Positions 1 through 8,025 of a stretch of 10,603 nt of DNA are shown piece by piece. Every line of letters begins with the position of its first letter. The first letter of the stretch is position 1. The notes beneath the pieces were generated by a model. That model was not told the DNA's origin. It did not search any database and saw only the letters and a program-made list of their open reading frames with translations. The stretch comes from an uncultured bacterium. Its GTDB lineage: Bacteria > Patescibacteriota > Minisyncoccia > CAIUEV01. The stretch lies in the NCBI GenBank assembly GCA_903898335.1, contig CAIUEV010000034.1:1-10603 (forward strand). The letters are read 5' to 3'. A program made the position numbers and the translations under genes.

Positions 1-254
1 AGAGTCAACTTTAGAGAGTATTCTTTACCATTGTAATTCCATTTATACTCAATATCTTTCGGATCCTGTAATTCGGGAAATTTCCTAACCGGTTGGCTGA
101 CAACATGTCCGCCATTTTCATCCGAATTAACATTGACGGTTTTTTTGAGAGGAGAAATTTCTTGCACTTGGCTAAGAAAACCAATGTACCAACCAATAAA
201 GGCCGAAATGGCAACAAAAAACAAAAACCGCAATGTTTTCTTTATAAAGTTCAT
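1..254 (-). CDS. Membrane-anchored protein of unknown function, N-terminal part (runs off left edge)
   Basis: The minus-strand frame opens at the ATG at 254-252 and stays open to the window edge, giving 84 codons with no stop. Residues 1-7 (MNFIKKT) are short and basic. Residues 8-26 are a strong hydrophobic segment (LRFLFFVAISAFIGWYIGF), so this is either an uncleaved signal anchor or a signal peptide. A polar linker of about 40 residues follows, and then a segment rich in aromatic and polar residues (YKWNYNGKEYSLKLT, 70-84) that looks like the first strands of a globular extracytoplasmic domain. The domain lies outside the window, so I cannot name a family. The start is supported by the membrane-anchor pattern beginning right after it. 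The leader is A/T-rich and has no Shine-Dalgarno sequence. The gene is divergent from the tRNA. The pattern of hydrophobicity makes this a better reading than the plus-strand frame that overlaps it. Confidence 0.75.
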   Translation of the reverse strand, partial: MNFIKKTLRFLFFVAISAFIGWYIGFLSQVQEISPLKKTVNVNSDENGGHVVSQPVRKFPELQDPKDIEYKWNYNGKEYSLKLT

Positions 255-269
255 TTATAAGTTTCTTAA

Positions 270-298
270 AATAAATACTTGTGTTAATTTTATTTCAA
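270..298 (-). promoter_or_regulatory. Possible sigma-70-type promoter for the membrane protein gene
   Basis: Read on the minus strand, TTGAAA (298-293, 5 of 6 matches to TTGACA) is followed after 17 bp by TTTATT (275-270, 4 of 6 matches to TATAAT). It would start transcription about 8 nt upstream of the ATG at 254. The whole 255-322 gap is AT-rich, so chance matches are likely. The call rests on spacing and position only. Confidence 0.25.
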
Positions 299-307
299 GT
301 TTATTGT
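279..307 (+). promoter_or_regulatory. Possible promoter for tRNA-Arg
   Basis: TTGTGT (279-284, 3 of 6 matches) and TATTGT (302-307, 4 of 6 matches) are separated by 17 bp. Transcription would begin about 9 nt before the mature 5' end of the tRNA at 323. The match is weak, but the tRNA needs a promoter and the only space before the divergent gene is 255-322. Confidence 0.22.
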
Positions 308-322
308 TCTCGGTAGTTTTTT

Positions 323-396
323 GATCCCGTAGTTCAACTGGATAGAACACAGGCTTGCGGAGCCTGCGGTTGGAGGTTCGAGCCCTCCCGGGATCA
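323..396 (+). tRNA. tRNA-Arg (anticodon GCG)
   Basis: The sequence folds as a full 74-nt cloverleaf. The acceptor stem GATCCCG pairs perfectly with CGGGATC (389-395), and the discriminator is A396. The D stem is GTTC/GAAC around a loop with A14, A15, G18-G19, A20 and A21. The anticodon stem CAGGC/GCCTG holds the 7-nt loop TTGCGGA (355-361), with anticodon GCG at 357-359. The T stem GGAGG/CCTCC holds the loop TTCGAGC. C35 and A20 are the known arginine identity elements for bacterial ArgRS, and both are present. G36-G37 is the sequence context that TrmD methylates. The three bases after the discriminator are CAA, so CCA is not encoded and must be added by a nucleotidyltransferase. The tRNA should read CGC and CGU. 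A GCG anticodon is unusual because most bacteria use ACG, converted to ICG by TadA. The 3' end is 5 bp from the stop codon of the convergent map gene. Confidence 0.95.
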
Positions 397-401
397 CAAT
401 T

Positions 402-1202
402 TTATTCAAAAGAAAACCAATCCAGCGGGGTCAAGACTCTCGGATTGCTTTCTGTGATGGCGACCGTCCATTCAAAATGGGCACTGGGAAGACCATCTTT
501 TGTTTTATAGGCCCAACCGCTACGCCGATCCAAAATCACTTTAAAAGTCCCCGCGTTTAGCATCGGTTCAATTGCCAGCACCAGACCGGGAATAAGCTTC
601 ATTCCCTGATGCGGCTTACCGTAATTTAAAACAAACGGATCTTCATGTACGGCGTGACCGACTCCGTGACCGACCAAATCTCTGACAACCGAAAAACCGG
701 CTTTTTCCGCTCGAGTTTGAATTGCGTTTCCGATATCTCCCAACTGAAATCCCGGGCGACAAAAATTCAATGTGTCTTTAAGACAATTCAGGGTCGTTCT
801 GACCAATTTTTTTTTGGCCAGAATGTCTTTATGTCCCTCTTTGCCCGGTTTTTTCCCCGCTATGAAACTGATCGAGGCGTCCGTAAACAGACCTCGATAT
901 TTTATTCCCAGATCCAAACTAACCAGATCACCTTCCCGAATTATTTTGTCTTCCGGAAAACCATGCACTACTTCGTCATTTAAGGAAAAGCAAATATTGT
1001 AAGGAAAGCCGTTGTAACCTTTGAAAGAACATTCCGCACCGGCCTCTTTAGCCAAGCAACCGGCAAGTCCGTCTACTTCACAGGCCTTGATTCCAACCGA
1101 TGATTTTTTCTGTAGCGCTTTGAGAATATTCGTCAGAATTATCCCTCCTTCAGCCATAGTCTCAATTTCCTTGGCGCTTTTGAGTTTGATTTTTCCGCCC
1201 AT
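402..1202 (-). CDS. map: Type I methionine aminopeptidase
   Basis: This cytosolic metalloprotease removes the initiator methionine from nascent proteins after deformylation. The protein has 266 residues, close to the 264 of E. coli MetAP, and the whole pita-bread fold is present. All five metal ligands are recognisable: D97 (SLDLG), D108 (LFTDAS), H179 (VGHGVGH), E212 (AIEPML) and E244 (AHFEWT). The substrate-contacting histidines H80 (DEVVHGFP) and H186 (AVHEDP) are also present. There is no zinc-finger N-extension, so this is the simple bacterial form. One oddity is W245 directly after the last metal ligand, where E. coli and most relatives have His (FEHT). The start MGGKIKLKSAKEIE fits the family N-terminus, which usually opens with a lysine-rich KIKS-KEIE pattern. 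The gene begins 14 bp after the stop of the DHH-like gene and is presumably co-transcribed with it, rather than lying in the usual secY-adk-map ribosomal cluster. No Shine-Dalgarno is visible. No terminator hairpin follows; transcription would run into the antisense strand of the tRNA. Confidence 0.97.
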   Translation of the reverse strand: MGGKIKLKSAKEIETMAEGGIILTNILKALQKKSSVGIKACEVDGLAGCLAKEAGAECSFKGYNGFPYNICFSLNDEVVHGFPEDKIIREGDLVSLDLGIKYRGLFTDASISFIAGKKPGKEGHKDILAKKKLVRTTLNCLKDTLNFCRPGFQLGDIGNAIQTRAEKAGFSVVRDLVGHGVGHAVHEDPFVLNYGKPHQGMKLIPGLVLAIEPMLNAGTFKVILDRRSGWAYKTKDGLPSAHFEWTVAITESNPRVLTPLDWFSFE

Positions 1203-1216
1203 AAAATTTTCAAAAA

Positions 1217-2386
1217 TTAACCTATTGCTTCAACGATCTTATTTTTTGTTTTTTGAATCGCATTGATAAAATTATTCGGATCAAGATTTTCTTCGGCTGC
1301 CAGAACCATTTCCGAATTGAAAAACTCTCCCTTCAACCTTTTAACCATTTCTCGCCCTTCTTCTCTGTCTCGATCAACTTTAAAAAGAAAATAACTAATT
1401 TTATTTCCCTCCTCCTCGGATTTTTCCGGCCAGAAAAGCAATAGCTTACGATTCCCCAAATCAAGATAGTTCTTTAAACGAACAAAGAAGCGCTTCATCA
1501 CAATCTTTGGAAAATCAAAACAGAAAAGCTCTTCTTCTGTCAGATAGGACCAAACAAACTTATCGTCCTCTTCAAGCCTCTGAAGCATTTTACCCCAAAG
1601 TTTTAAAGAGTAAAGCGACTCTGTTTCGTAAAGAGCGTTAACTATTTTCTGGTGATCCCCGCCATTTTCCATCAAGAAAGAAGCGATTTCGAAAGTTTTT
1701 GGCGTTACTTTAAGACTCTTAAAATTGTCCGTAGCCTCAACCAAAGCCGTTAAGAGGCACTGGGCCACCTCTCCCTTGACCGCCTCGGGATTTGTTCTGA
1801 TCATTAAATCGGCCGACAACTCCGCCACCGAATTAAAAAGAGGATCAACCATATTCAACTGGGCATAACTTTCATTCGCCGGATTGTTATCCAAATTGAC
1901 AATCGGCAGTTCGAAAAACAGATCGCTGTTTTTTTCGTAAGTTTCGCCTAAGGAATTGAAGTCGGCCGCCCCGAGAACAAAAAGCAAATCATAGGAAAAT
2001 TTGGCCGGTAAAAAAGAAAAATCACGCGGATCGATGGACCCTCGATCGGGAGTAATGATAATGTCTAGATGGCCGTTTTCTTTTCGCCATCGAACATCCT
2101 TAATGTCGTTATTCTCGGTATTGAAGGAAAGAATAAAGTCCCTCACTCCACTGATGCTGGTTATGGCCAAGCTGTATTCCGGCAAAAAATGATACAATTT
2201 TTTCAATTCCTCATAACGCGGCAAGTAAAGTGCCGGATATTTTTTTCCGTCCAGCCGACCCAGAAAAAATCCCCACGCCAAAAGACTGCCGAAAAGATCA
2301 CCACTAATTTCGTCCTTGGTCAAAAGCAGTTTGTTTTTGTGATTGCGCAAAAATTGGGAAAATTGTTCTTCCTTGCTCAACATCAT
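1217..2386 (-). CDS. DHH-phosphoesterase-like protein (NrnA-related), probably catalytically inactive
   Basis: This 389-residue protein follows the order of blocks seen in DHH subfamily 1 enzymes such as NrnA. Block I is ISGDLFGS at 27-34 (family: DGDAIGS), block II is FVLGAADFNSLG at 136-147 (family: VDTSDPxRLG), block III is IVNLDNNPA at 162-170 (family: NIDHHPS), followed by LNMVDPLFNSVAEL at 177-190, and block IV is LLTALVEATDNF at 211-222 (family: TGIMTDTGSF). Family members hydrolyse nanoRNA, pAp, cyclic dinucleotides or polyphosphate using two metal ions held by aspartates and the DHH histidines. Here the first Asp of block I is S28, the block II Asp is G139, the two DHH histidines are N167 and N168, and the block IV Asp is A218. 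The C-terminal half (about 280-389) lacks the glycine-rich GGGH signature of DHHA1. I infer the fold with fair confidence and infer loss of metal-dependent hydrolysis. A binding or regulatory role is possible, but nothing shows what is bound. The ATG at 2386 is doubled (MM); an in-frame TGA lies two codons upstream, so it cannot start earlier. The gene is first in a unit with map and divergent from clpC. Confidence 0.75.
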   Translation of the reverse strand: MMLSKEEQFSQFLRNHKNKLLLTKDEISGDLFGSLLAWGFFLGRLDGKKYPALYLPRYEELKKLYHFLPEYSLAITSISGVRDFILSFNTENNDIKDVRWRKENGHLDIIITPDRGSIDPRDFSFLPAKFSYDLLFVLGAADFNSLGETYEKNSDLFFELPIVNLDNNPANESYAQLNMVDPLFNSVAELSADLMIRTNPEAVKGEVAQCLLTALVEATDNFKSLKVTPKTFEIASFLMENGGDHQKIVNALYETESLYSLKLWGKMLQRLEEDDKFVWSYLTEEELFCFDFPKIVMKRFFVRLKNYLDLGNRKLLLFWPEKSEEEGNKISYFLFKVDRDREEGREMVKRLKGEFFNSEMVLAAEENLDPNNFINAIQKTKNKIVEAIG

Positions 2387-2430
2387 AGACCGTCACTTAA
2401 AAATGTAATCTCTCCAAGTTAACTCTTTTT

Positions 2431-2450
2431 TAAAAAATTGCAATTTTTTA
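2431..2450. promoter_or_regulatory. Perfect 20 bp palindrome between divergent units, possible operator
   Basis: TAAAAAATTG followed directly by CAATTTTTTA is a perfect inverted repeat with no spacer, centred at 2440/2441. It lies inside the 141 bp gap between the DHH-like gene (minus) and clpC (plus). Dyad symmetry without a loop is typical of a dimeric repressor site rather than of a terminator, and no terminator is needed between divergent genes. The AT-rich composition makes such palindromes less surprising. It does not match the CIRCE or CtsR heat-shock operators known for clp genes in Firmicutes. Confidence 0.4.
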
Positions 2451-2474
2451 TTTCGCTTGTCTTTTATTTAAAAT
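2446..2474 (+). promoter_or_regulatory. Possible clpC promoter
   Basis: TAAAAT at 2469-2474 matches the -10 consensus in 5 of 6 positions. The hexamer 17 bp upstream (2446-2451, TTTTAT) is a poor -35 and overlaps the right end of the 20 bp palindrome. The implied 5' leader is about 47 nt. I see no better candidate in 2387-2527. Confidence 0.22.
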
Positions 2475-2527
2475 TAGGCTTGAATTAATGGACTAACTGC
2501 TTAGTTTGAGCTTTTGACTTAACCGAT

Positions 2528-5182
2528 ATGGAAAATATTATTGAACGCTATTTTACCCAACACCTGAAAGAAACTCTTTTTATGGCTCAAAATCTGGCGG
2601 CCGGAAAGAAAAATGTTCCGAAAGACATTTCGGCGCTTGACCTGTTGAAAGCCATGACTCTTCGCCAAGGAAGTGTTGGCGGAAGCTTGCTTGAAACCAT
2701 CAATTTCTTTGCGAACTGGAAAAAAAGATTTAAAAAGCGCAAAGACCAACCGATCCAAAATAAAACCTATACTCATCTTTCATTTTCCAAAGAGGCTTAT
2801 CAATGTTTAATCGGAGCAATGCGCTTCGCTCAGCAATTCAAGTTTCCTTACGTCGGCACGGAACATCTCCTCTTCGCTATTTTGACCAACCAAGACGCGG
2901 AGGTTAAAAAAATTACGGAAAAATCATCAACTGAATTTCAAAAAATCGCCTCTCAACTGCAACAAGTCCTTAACCGAACTTTTGACGAAGAGGATCGATC
3001 GGTGAAAATCATCGGCCCCCAAAATGTTATTTTTGACAGTAATAATGAAAATAAAGATAAGACAGAAGAAACAATCAAAAACGGTAATTTTGTGAATGAA
3101 ATTTCCGGTTTTTTCTCGTCTTTGATCGAGAAATCCTTTCGGCTTCAACAGCGTAAGGGTTTTTCTGTCCCCCCTCCTCAGATAGCCGGTCGAAAGTTTA
3201 AACCTTCCTTCGGCCTCATCAACTTCGAAGAGACTGAGTCTTCCTTGCCTTTTTTGGACCACTTTGCGCGTAATCTCAATCGGGAAGTCCTCGACAAAAA
3301 AGTCGATCCGGTTATCGGCCGCGAAAAAGAGACGGAAAAATTAATCCGTATTCTGGTTCGTAAACTGAAAAATAATCCGGTTTTGGTTGGCGAACCCGGT
3401 GTCGGCAAAACCGCCCTGGTCACAGCTTTGGCCGCTAAAATAATCAATCGTGATGTGCCGCCAAGTCTCTCCAAATCCATAATTTATAGCTTGGATATGG
3501 GCTTACTGGTAGCCGGAACCACCTTTCGCGGTGAGTTTGAGGAGAGATTTAAAAATGTAATAGAAGAAGCGGAGAAGAATCCTCAAGTTATTCTTTTTAT
3601 TGATGAAATTCATAATTTGGTCGGAGCGGGCAGTGCCCAAGGCAGCTTGGATGCGGCCAATATTATGAAACCGGCATTGGCTCGAGGATTGATTCGCTGC
3701 ATCGGCGCAACGACTTCTGAAGAATATCAAAAATATATCGAGAAAGATGGAGCGCTGGAAAGAAGATTTCAGCCGGTCTGGGTCAAAGAACCGAGTCTCA
3801 AAGAAACTGAAACAATTTTGCTGGGATTAAAAGAACACTACGAAAATTTTCACAGAGTCATTATTACCTCTGAAACCATCCACAAAACGGTTATGCTGGC
3901 CAACCGTTTTTTGGCTGACCGCTTTATGCCAGACAAAGCGATTGATTTACTGGACGAAACAGCTTCTTATGTCGTGATGAATCATTATCGCCAAAGTAAT
4001 TCTGAAAGGTTGGAAAAATTATCGCTCCAAAAAGAAAAAATAGAGAAACTTAAAGAAATAATCGTTGAGCAAAACGATTTGGAATTGGCCGAGTCTCTTT
4101 TGAAAAATGAAAGAGATTTAAATTTTCTCATTGATCAAGTGAAGATCAAAGCCGACGAGGAAAGTAAAGAAAGACCAATAGTAACCCCCCGAGACGTCAC
4201 GAGTGTTTTAGCCGAAAAATTAGACTTACCCGAACAGCTGATTTCGGAAAATATTAGCTCCCAACTCAGCAATCTATTAAAAAATTTGGAATCCAAGATT
4301 AAGGGACAGAATAAAGCTCTGGAAAGGTTGACTCGCACCCTTCAAAGGTCTTTTACCGGCATCGCCGATCCCGGCCGACCGGCCTGTGCCCTCCTACTGC
4401 TCGGACCCAGCGGGGTGGGCAAAACTTACACCGCCAAAATTTTGGCCAAAAAGCTCTTTCTTCGGGAGGATGCTCTGATCCGAGTCGATATGAGCGAGTT
4501 CTCCGAAAAACATACCTCCTCAAAATTAGTCGGCTCTCCGCCCGGATACGTTGGCTACGGTGAGCGAACCGGTTTTATAGAAAAAGTTCGTAAAAATCCG
4601 TACAGTCTGCTTCTTTTTGATGAAATAGAGAAAGCTCATCCGGAAATTTTCAATTTATTTCTTCAAATTCTGGAAGATGGCCATCTGACTGACGGTACCG
4701 GTCGAAAAATAAATTTTAAAAACACTCTGGTAGTTTTTACTTCAAACGCTTTTACCCAAGAAATAGCCAAATCTCCACTCGGTTTCAAAGAGAACAAGGA
4801 AGCCAAAGAGAACAATCTTTCCGAAGAATCAATCAAAAAAAAGCTGGAAAGTTTTCTCAAGCCGGAATTTATCAATCGATTATCCGAGACTATCGCTTTT
4901 GAATCTCTTGACCGCAAAGCCTTAGGTGAAATTGCCAAGCTTGAGTTAAACAAACTGAAAAAACGAATGGAGAAAAAAGGCATTATGATTAGACTGGCAC
5001 CTAAAGTAAATGAATTTTTAGCCGAAAAAAGTTTTAGCCCAAAGGAAGGAGTCAGGCTGCTGCGCAGAAAAATACAAAGAGAAGTGGAAGAAAAATTGGC
5101 GGAAAAAATAGCCACGAAGGGTGGCGCAACAATTCGTCGCATCAGAATTTCCGTAGATAAAAAAAGAATCCGCGTTCGTTAA
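2528..5182 (+). CDS. clpC: ClpC-type AAA+ unfoldase (ClpP partner)
   Basis: This is a hexameric ATPase that unfolds proteins and threads them into ClpP. It has 884 residues, longer than the roughly 810 of B. subtilis ClpC. The N domain carries two Clp repeats (about 1-57 and 83-150; [15 protein letters not shown] is diagnostic), split by a basic insert at about 58-82 ([12 protein letters not shown]). A poorly conserved linker spans about 152-245. D1 has Walker A GEPGVGKT (288-295), Walker B ILFIDE (355-360) and arginines R412/R413. The middle domain is short; [20 protein letters not shown] at 519-538 aligns with the UVR-like helix of ClpC, excluding ClpB. D2 has Walker A GPSGVGKT (626-633), Walker B LLFDE (695-699), sensor-1 N740, arginine R784 and sensor-2 R843. 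The tripeptide LGF (751-753) matches the ClpP-docking loop. The D2 pore loop GYVG (673-676) is normal; the D1 loop reads GTTFRG instead of GxKYRG. The WTG(I/V)P motif before D2 is replaced by KLDLP. The gene leads a unit with ligA 18 bp downstream. No clpP is in the window. There is no Shine-Dalgarno sequence at the start. Confidence 0.95.
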   Translation: MENIIERYFTQHLKETLFMAQNLAAGKKNVPKDISALDLLKAMTLRQGSVGGSLLETINFFANWKKRFKKRKDQPIQNKTYTHLSFSKEAYQCLIGAMRFAQQFKFPYVGTEHLLFAILTNQDAEVKKITEKSSTEFQKIASQLQQVLNRTFDEEDRSVKIIGPQNVIFDSNNENKDKTEETIKNGNFVNEISGFFSSLIEKSFRLQQRKGFSVPPPQIAGRKFKPSFGLINFEETESSLPFLDHFARNLNREVLDKKVDPVIGREKETEKLIRILVRKLKNNPVLVGEPGVGKTALVTALAAKIINRDVPPSLSKSIIYSLDMGLLVAGTTFRGEFEERFKNVIEEAEKNPQVILFIDEIHNLVGAGSAQGSLDAANIMKPALARGLIRCIGATTSEEYQKYIEKDGALERRFQPVWVKEPSLKETETILLGLKEHYENFHRVIITSETIHKTVMLANRFLADRFMPDKAIDLLDETASYVVMNHYRQSNSERLEKLSLQKEKIEKLKEIIVEQNDLELAESLLKNERDLNFLIDQVKIKADEESKERPIVTPRDVTSVLAEKLDLPEQLISENISSQLSNLLKNLESKIKGQNKALERLTRTLQRSFTGIADPGRPACALLLLGPSGVGKTYTAKILAKKLFLREDALIRVDMSEFSEKHTSSKLVGSPPGYVGYGERTGFIEKVRKNPYSLLLFDEIEKAHPEIFNLFLQILEDGHLTDGTGRKINFKNTLVVFTSNAFTQEIAKSPLGFKENKEAKENNLSEESIKKKLESFLKPEFINRLSETIAFESLDRKALGEIAKLELNKLKKRMEKKGIMIRLAPKVNEFLAEKSFSPKEGVRLLRRKIQREVEEKLAEKIATKGGATIRRIRISVDKKRIRVR

Positions 5183-7264
<2,082 letters not shown>

Positions 7265-7273
7265 TCTCAAACA

Positions 7274-7531
7274 ATGGCCTATCTTTTTCCGGAGCAGAGA
7301 GAAGAATTCGCAGAAAAAATAGTTGACGCCATCGGTATTGATGATGATTTCGTAAAAGAAAACTTCAAAAAAGAATTCGTTACCGTTCAAGAAATGTACA
7401 TTGGGAATTACGAAATAGATAAAATATGTGATTGGATAAGGAACGGCCATTCATCGGAGGCTCGTAATTTTATCAAAGAAAACCTCAGAAAACCAAAGGA
7501 AATCTATAATTTCTTCAAAAGCAAAATTTAA
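7274..7531 (+). CDS. Small protein of unknown function downstream of ligA
   Basis: I do not recognise this 85-residue protein. It has a mixed charge pattern, no signal peptide and no membrane segment, so it should be cytosolic. The sequence reads as mostly helical: EQREEFAEKIVDAIG (7-21), a second helix around DDFVKENFKKEF (24-35), and a long basic C-terminal part, SSEARNFIKENLRKPKEIYN (60-79). It has one cysteine (C52) and no metal or nucleotide motif. It begins 9 bp after the ligA stop and ends 11 bp before the next gene on the same strand, so it is very likely translated from the clpC-ligA message. The tight spacing and protein-like composition are the evidence that it is real. It could be a small helical adaptor, but nothing in the sequence shows a partner. 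Confidence 0.75.
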   Translation: MAYLFPEQREEFAEKIVDAIGIDDDFVKENFKKEFVTVQEMYIGNYEIDKICDWIRNGHSSEARNFIKENLRKPKEIYNFFKSKI

Positions 7532-7542
7532 AAAAAATAAAA

Positions 7543-8007
7543 ATGCCGGAGCTAAACGCTGAAAAAATAAATTGGTCGGAAAGACCTTCTGAGGAGAAGA
7601 TACCGGATTCGTCCGGAGAGCTATCTCCAGAGCAAGAGGTTATTCGCTCTCAAGAAAAAGATTCGATGGAAAAAATAAATTCAAAACCGTTTGAATCGAC
7701 TGAGAGAACTTCGGGGAATCCAGCTCAAGAGGTCGCAGCGGATACGAATGAATGGGAGAGAAAACTGGCTTCTCTTCTTCAAGAAACCGATCCTTCCGAA
7801 GAACAGGGAGAAAAACAAATTACCAATTTGATAAAAAATATATCCGAAAATTTAATTCTTAAAAATGACAGCTCGCCCAATCGAATCACTAAGGAAAAAG
7901 ATTTACTTATTGATCGCCTAAGCGAGGGCAATCTCGGGACTTACGGCTATCTGCAGGAAATTTTCAATGAAGAGATCAGTAAAAAATTGGATCGAAAAAC
8001 TTTCTAA
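7543..8007 (+). CDS. Acidic, partly disordered protein of unknown function
   Basis: I do not recognise this 154-residue protein. Residues 1-70 are rich in Glu, Ser, Pro, Asn and Lys with almost no hydrophobic residues, as in an intrinsically disordered tail. A weak internal echo occurs between EKINWSERPSEE (7-18) and EKINSKPFESTE (43-54). From about residue 71 the sequence becomes amphipathic and helical (EWERKLASLLQET at 70-82, then ITNLIKNISENLIL). It ends in a more ordered stretch, DLLIDRLSEGNLGTYGYLQE at about 120-139. There are no cysteines, no signal peptide and no membrane segment. It is the last gene of the clpC-ligA unit, 11 bp after the previous gene, and its stop lies 18 bp from the stop of convergent mreB. 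A disordered acidic N-terminus followed by a helical C-terminus would suit a protein that binds another protein. That is a guess from shape alone. Confidence 0.75.
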   Translation: MPELNAEKINWSERPSEEKIPDSSGELSPEQEVIRSQEKDSMEKINSKPFESTERTSGNPAQEVAADTNEWERKLASLLQETDPSEEQGEKQITNLIKNISENLILKNDSSPNRITKEKDLLIDRLSEGNLGTYGYLQEIFNEEISKKLDRKTF

Positions 8008-8025
8008 TATTTATTGATTTTTATA

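Noticed and set aside
133..324. Plus-strand frame of 63 codons at the left edge
   Set aside because: It overlaps the membrane-anchor gene on the other strand and runs into the tRNA; the minus-strand reading has a far better protein pattern.
645..983. Plus-strand frame of 112 codons inside map
   Set aside because: It is the reverse of conserved MetAP sequence and carries no motif of its own.
2410..2415. GGAGAG on the minus strand upstream of the DHH-like gene
   Set aside because: It is 23 nt from the ATG at 2386, outside the working range for ribosome binding.
4663..5142. Long minus-strand frame of 159 codons inside clpC
   Set aside because: It is fully antisense to the conserved D2 domain, and its serine- and phenylalanine-rich composition is what the reverse of a lysine- and glutamate-rich gene gives.
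7532..7542. Possible terminator after the 85-residue gene
   Set aside because: The gap is an A-run without an inverted repeat, and the next gene follows at once.
7543..7710. Internal repeat in the acidic 154-residue protein
   Set aside because: The two EKIN-containing segments share only a few residues in a low-complexity stretch, so the similarity is not enough to call a repeat.
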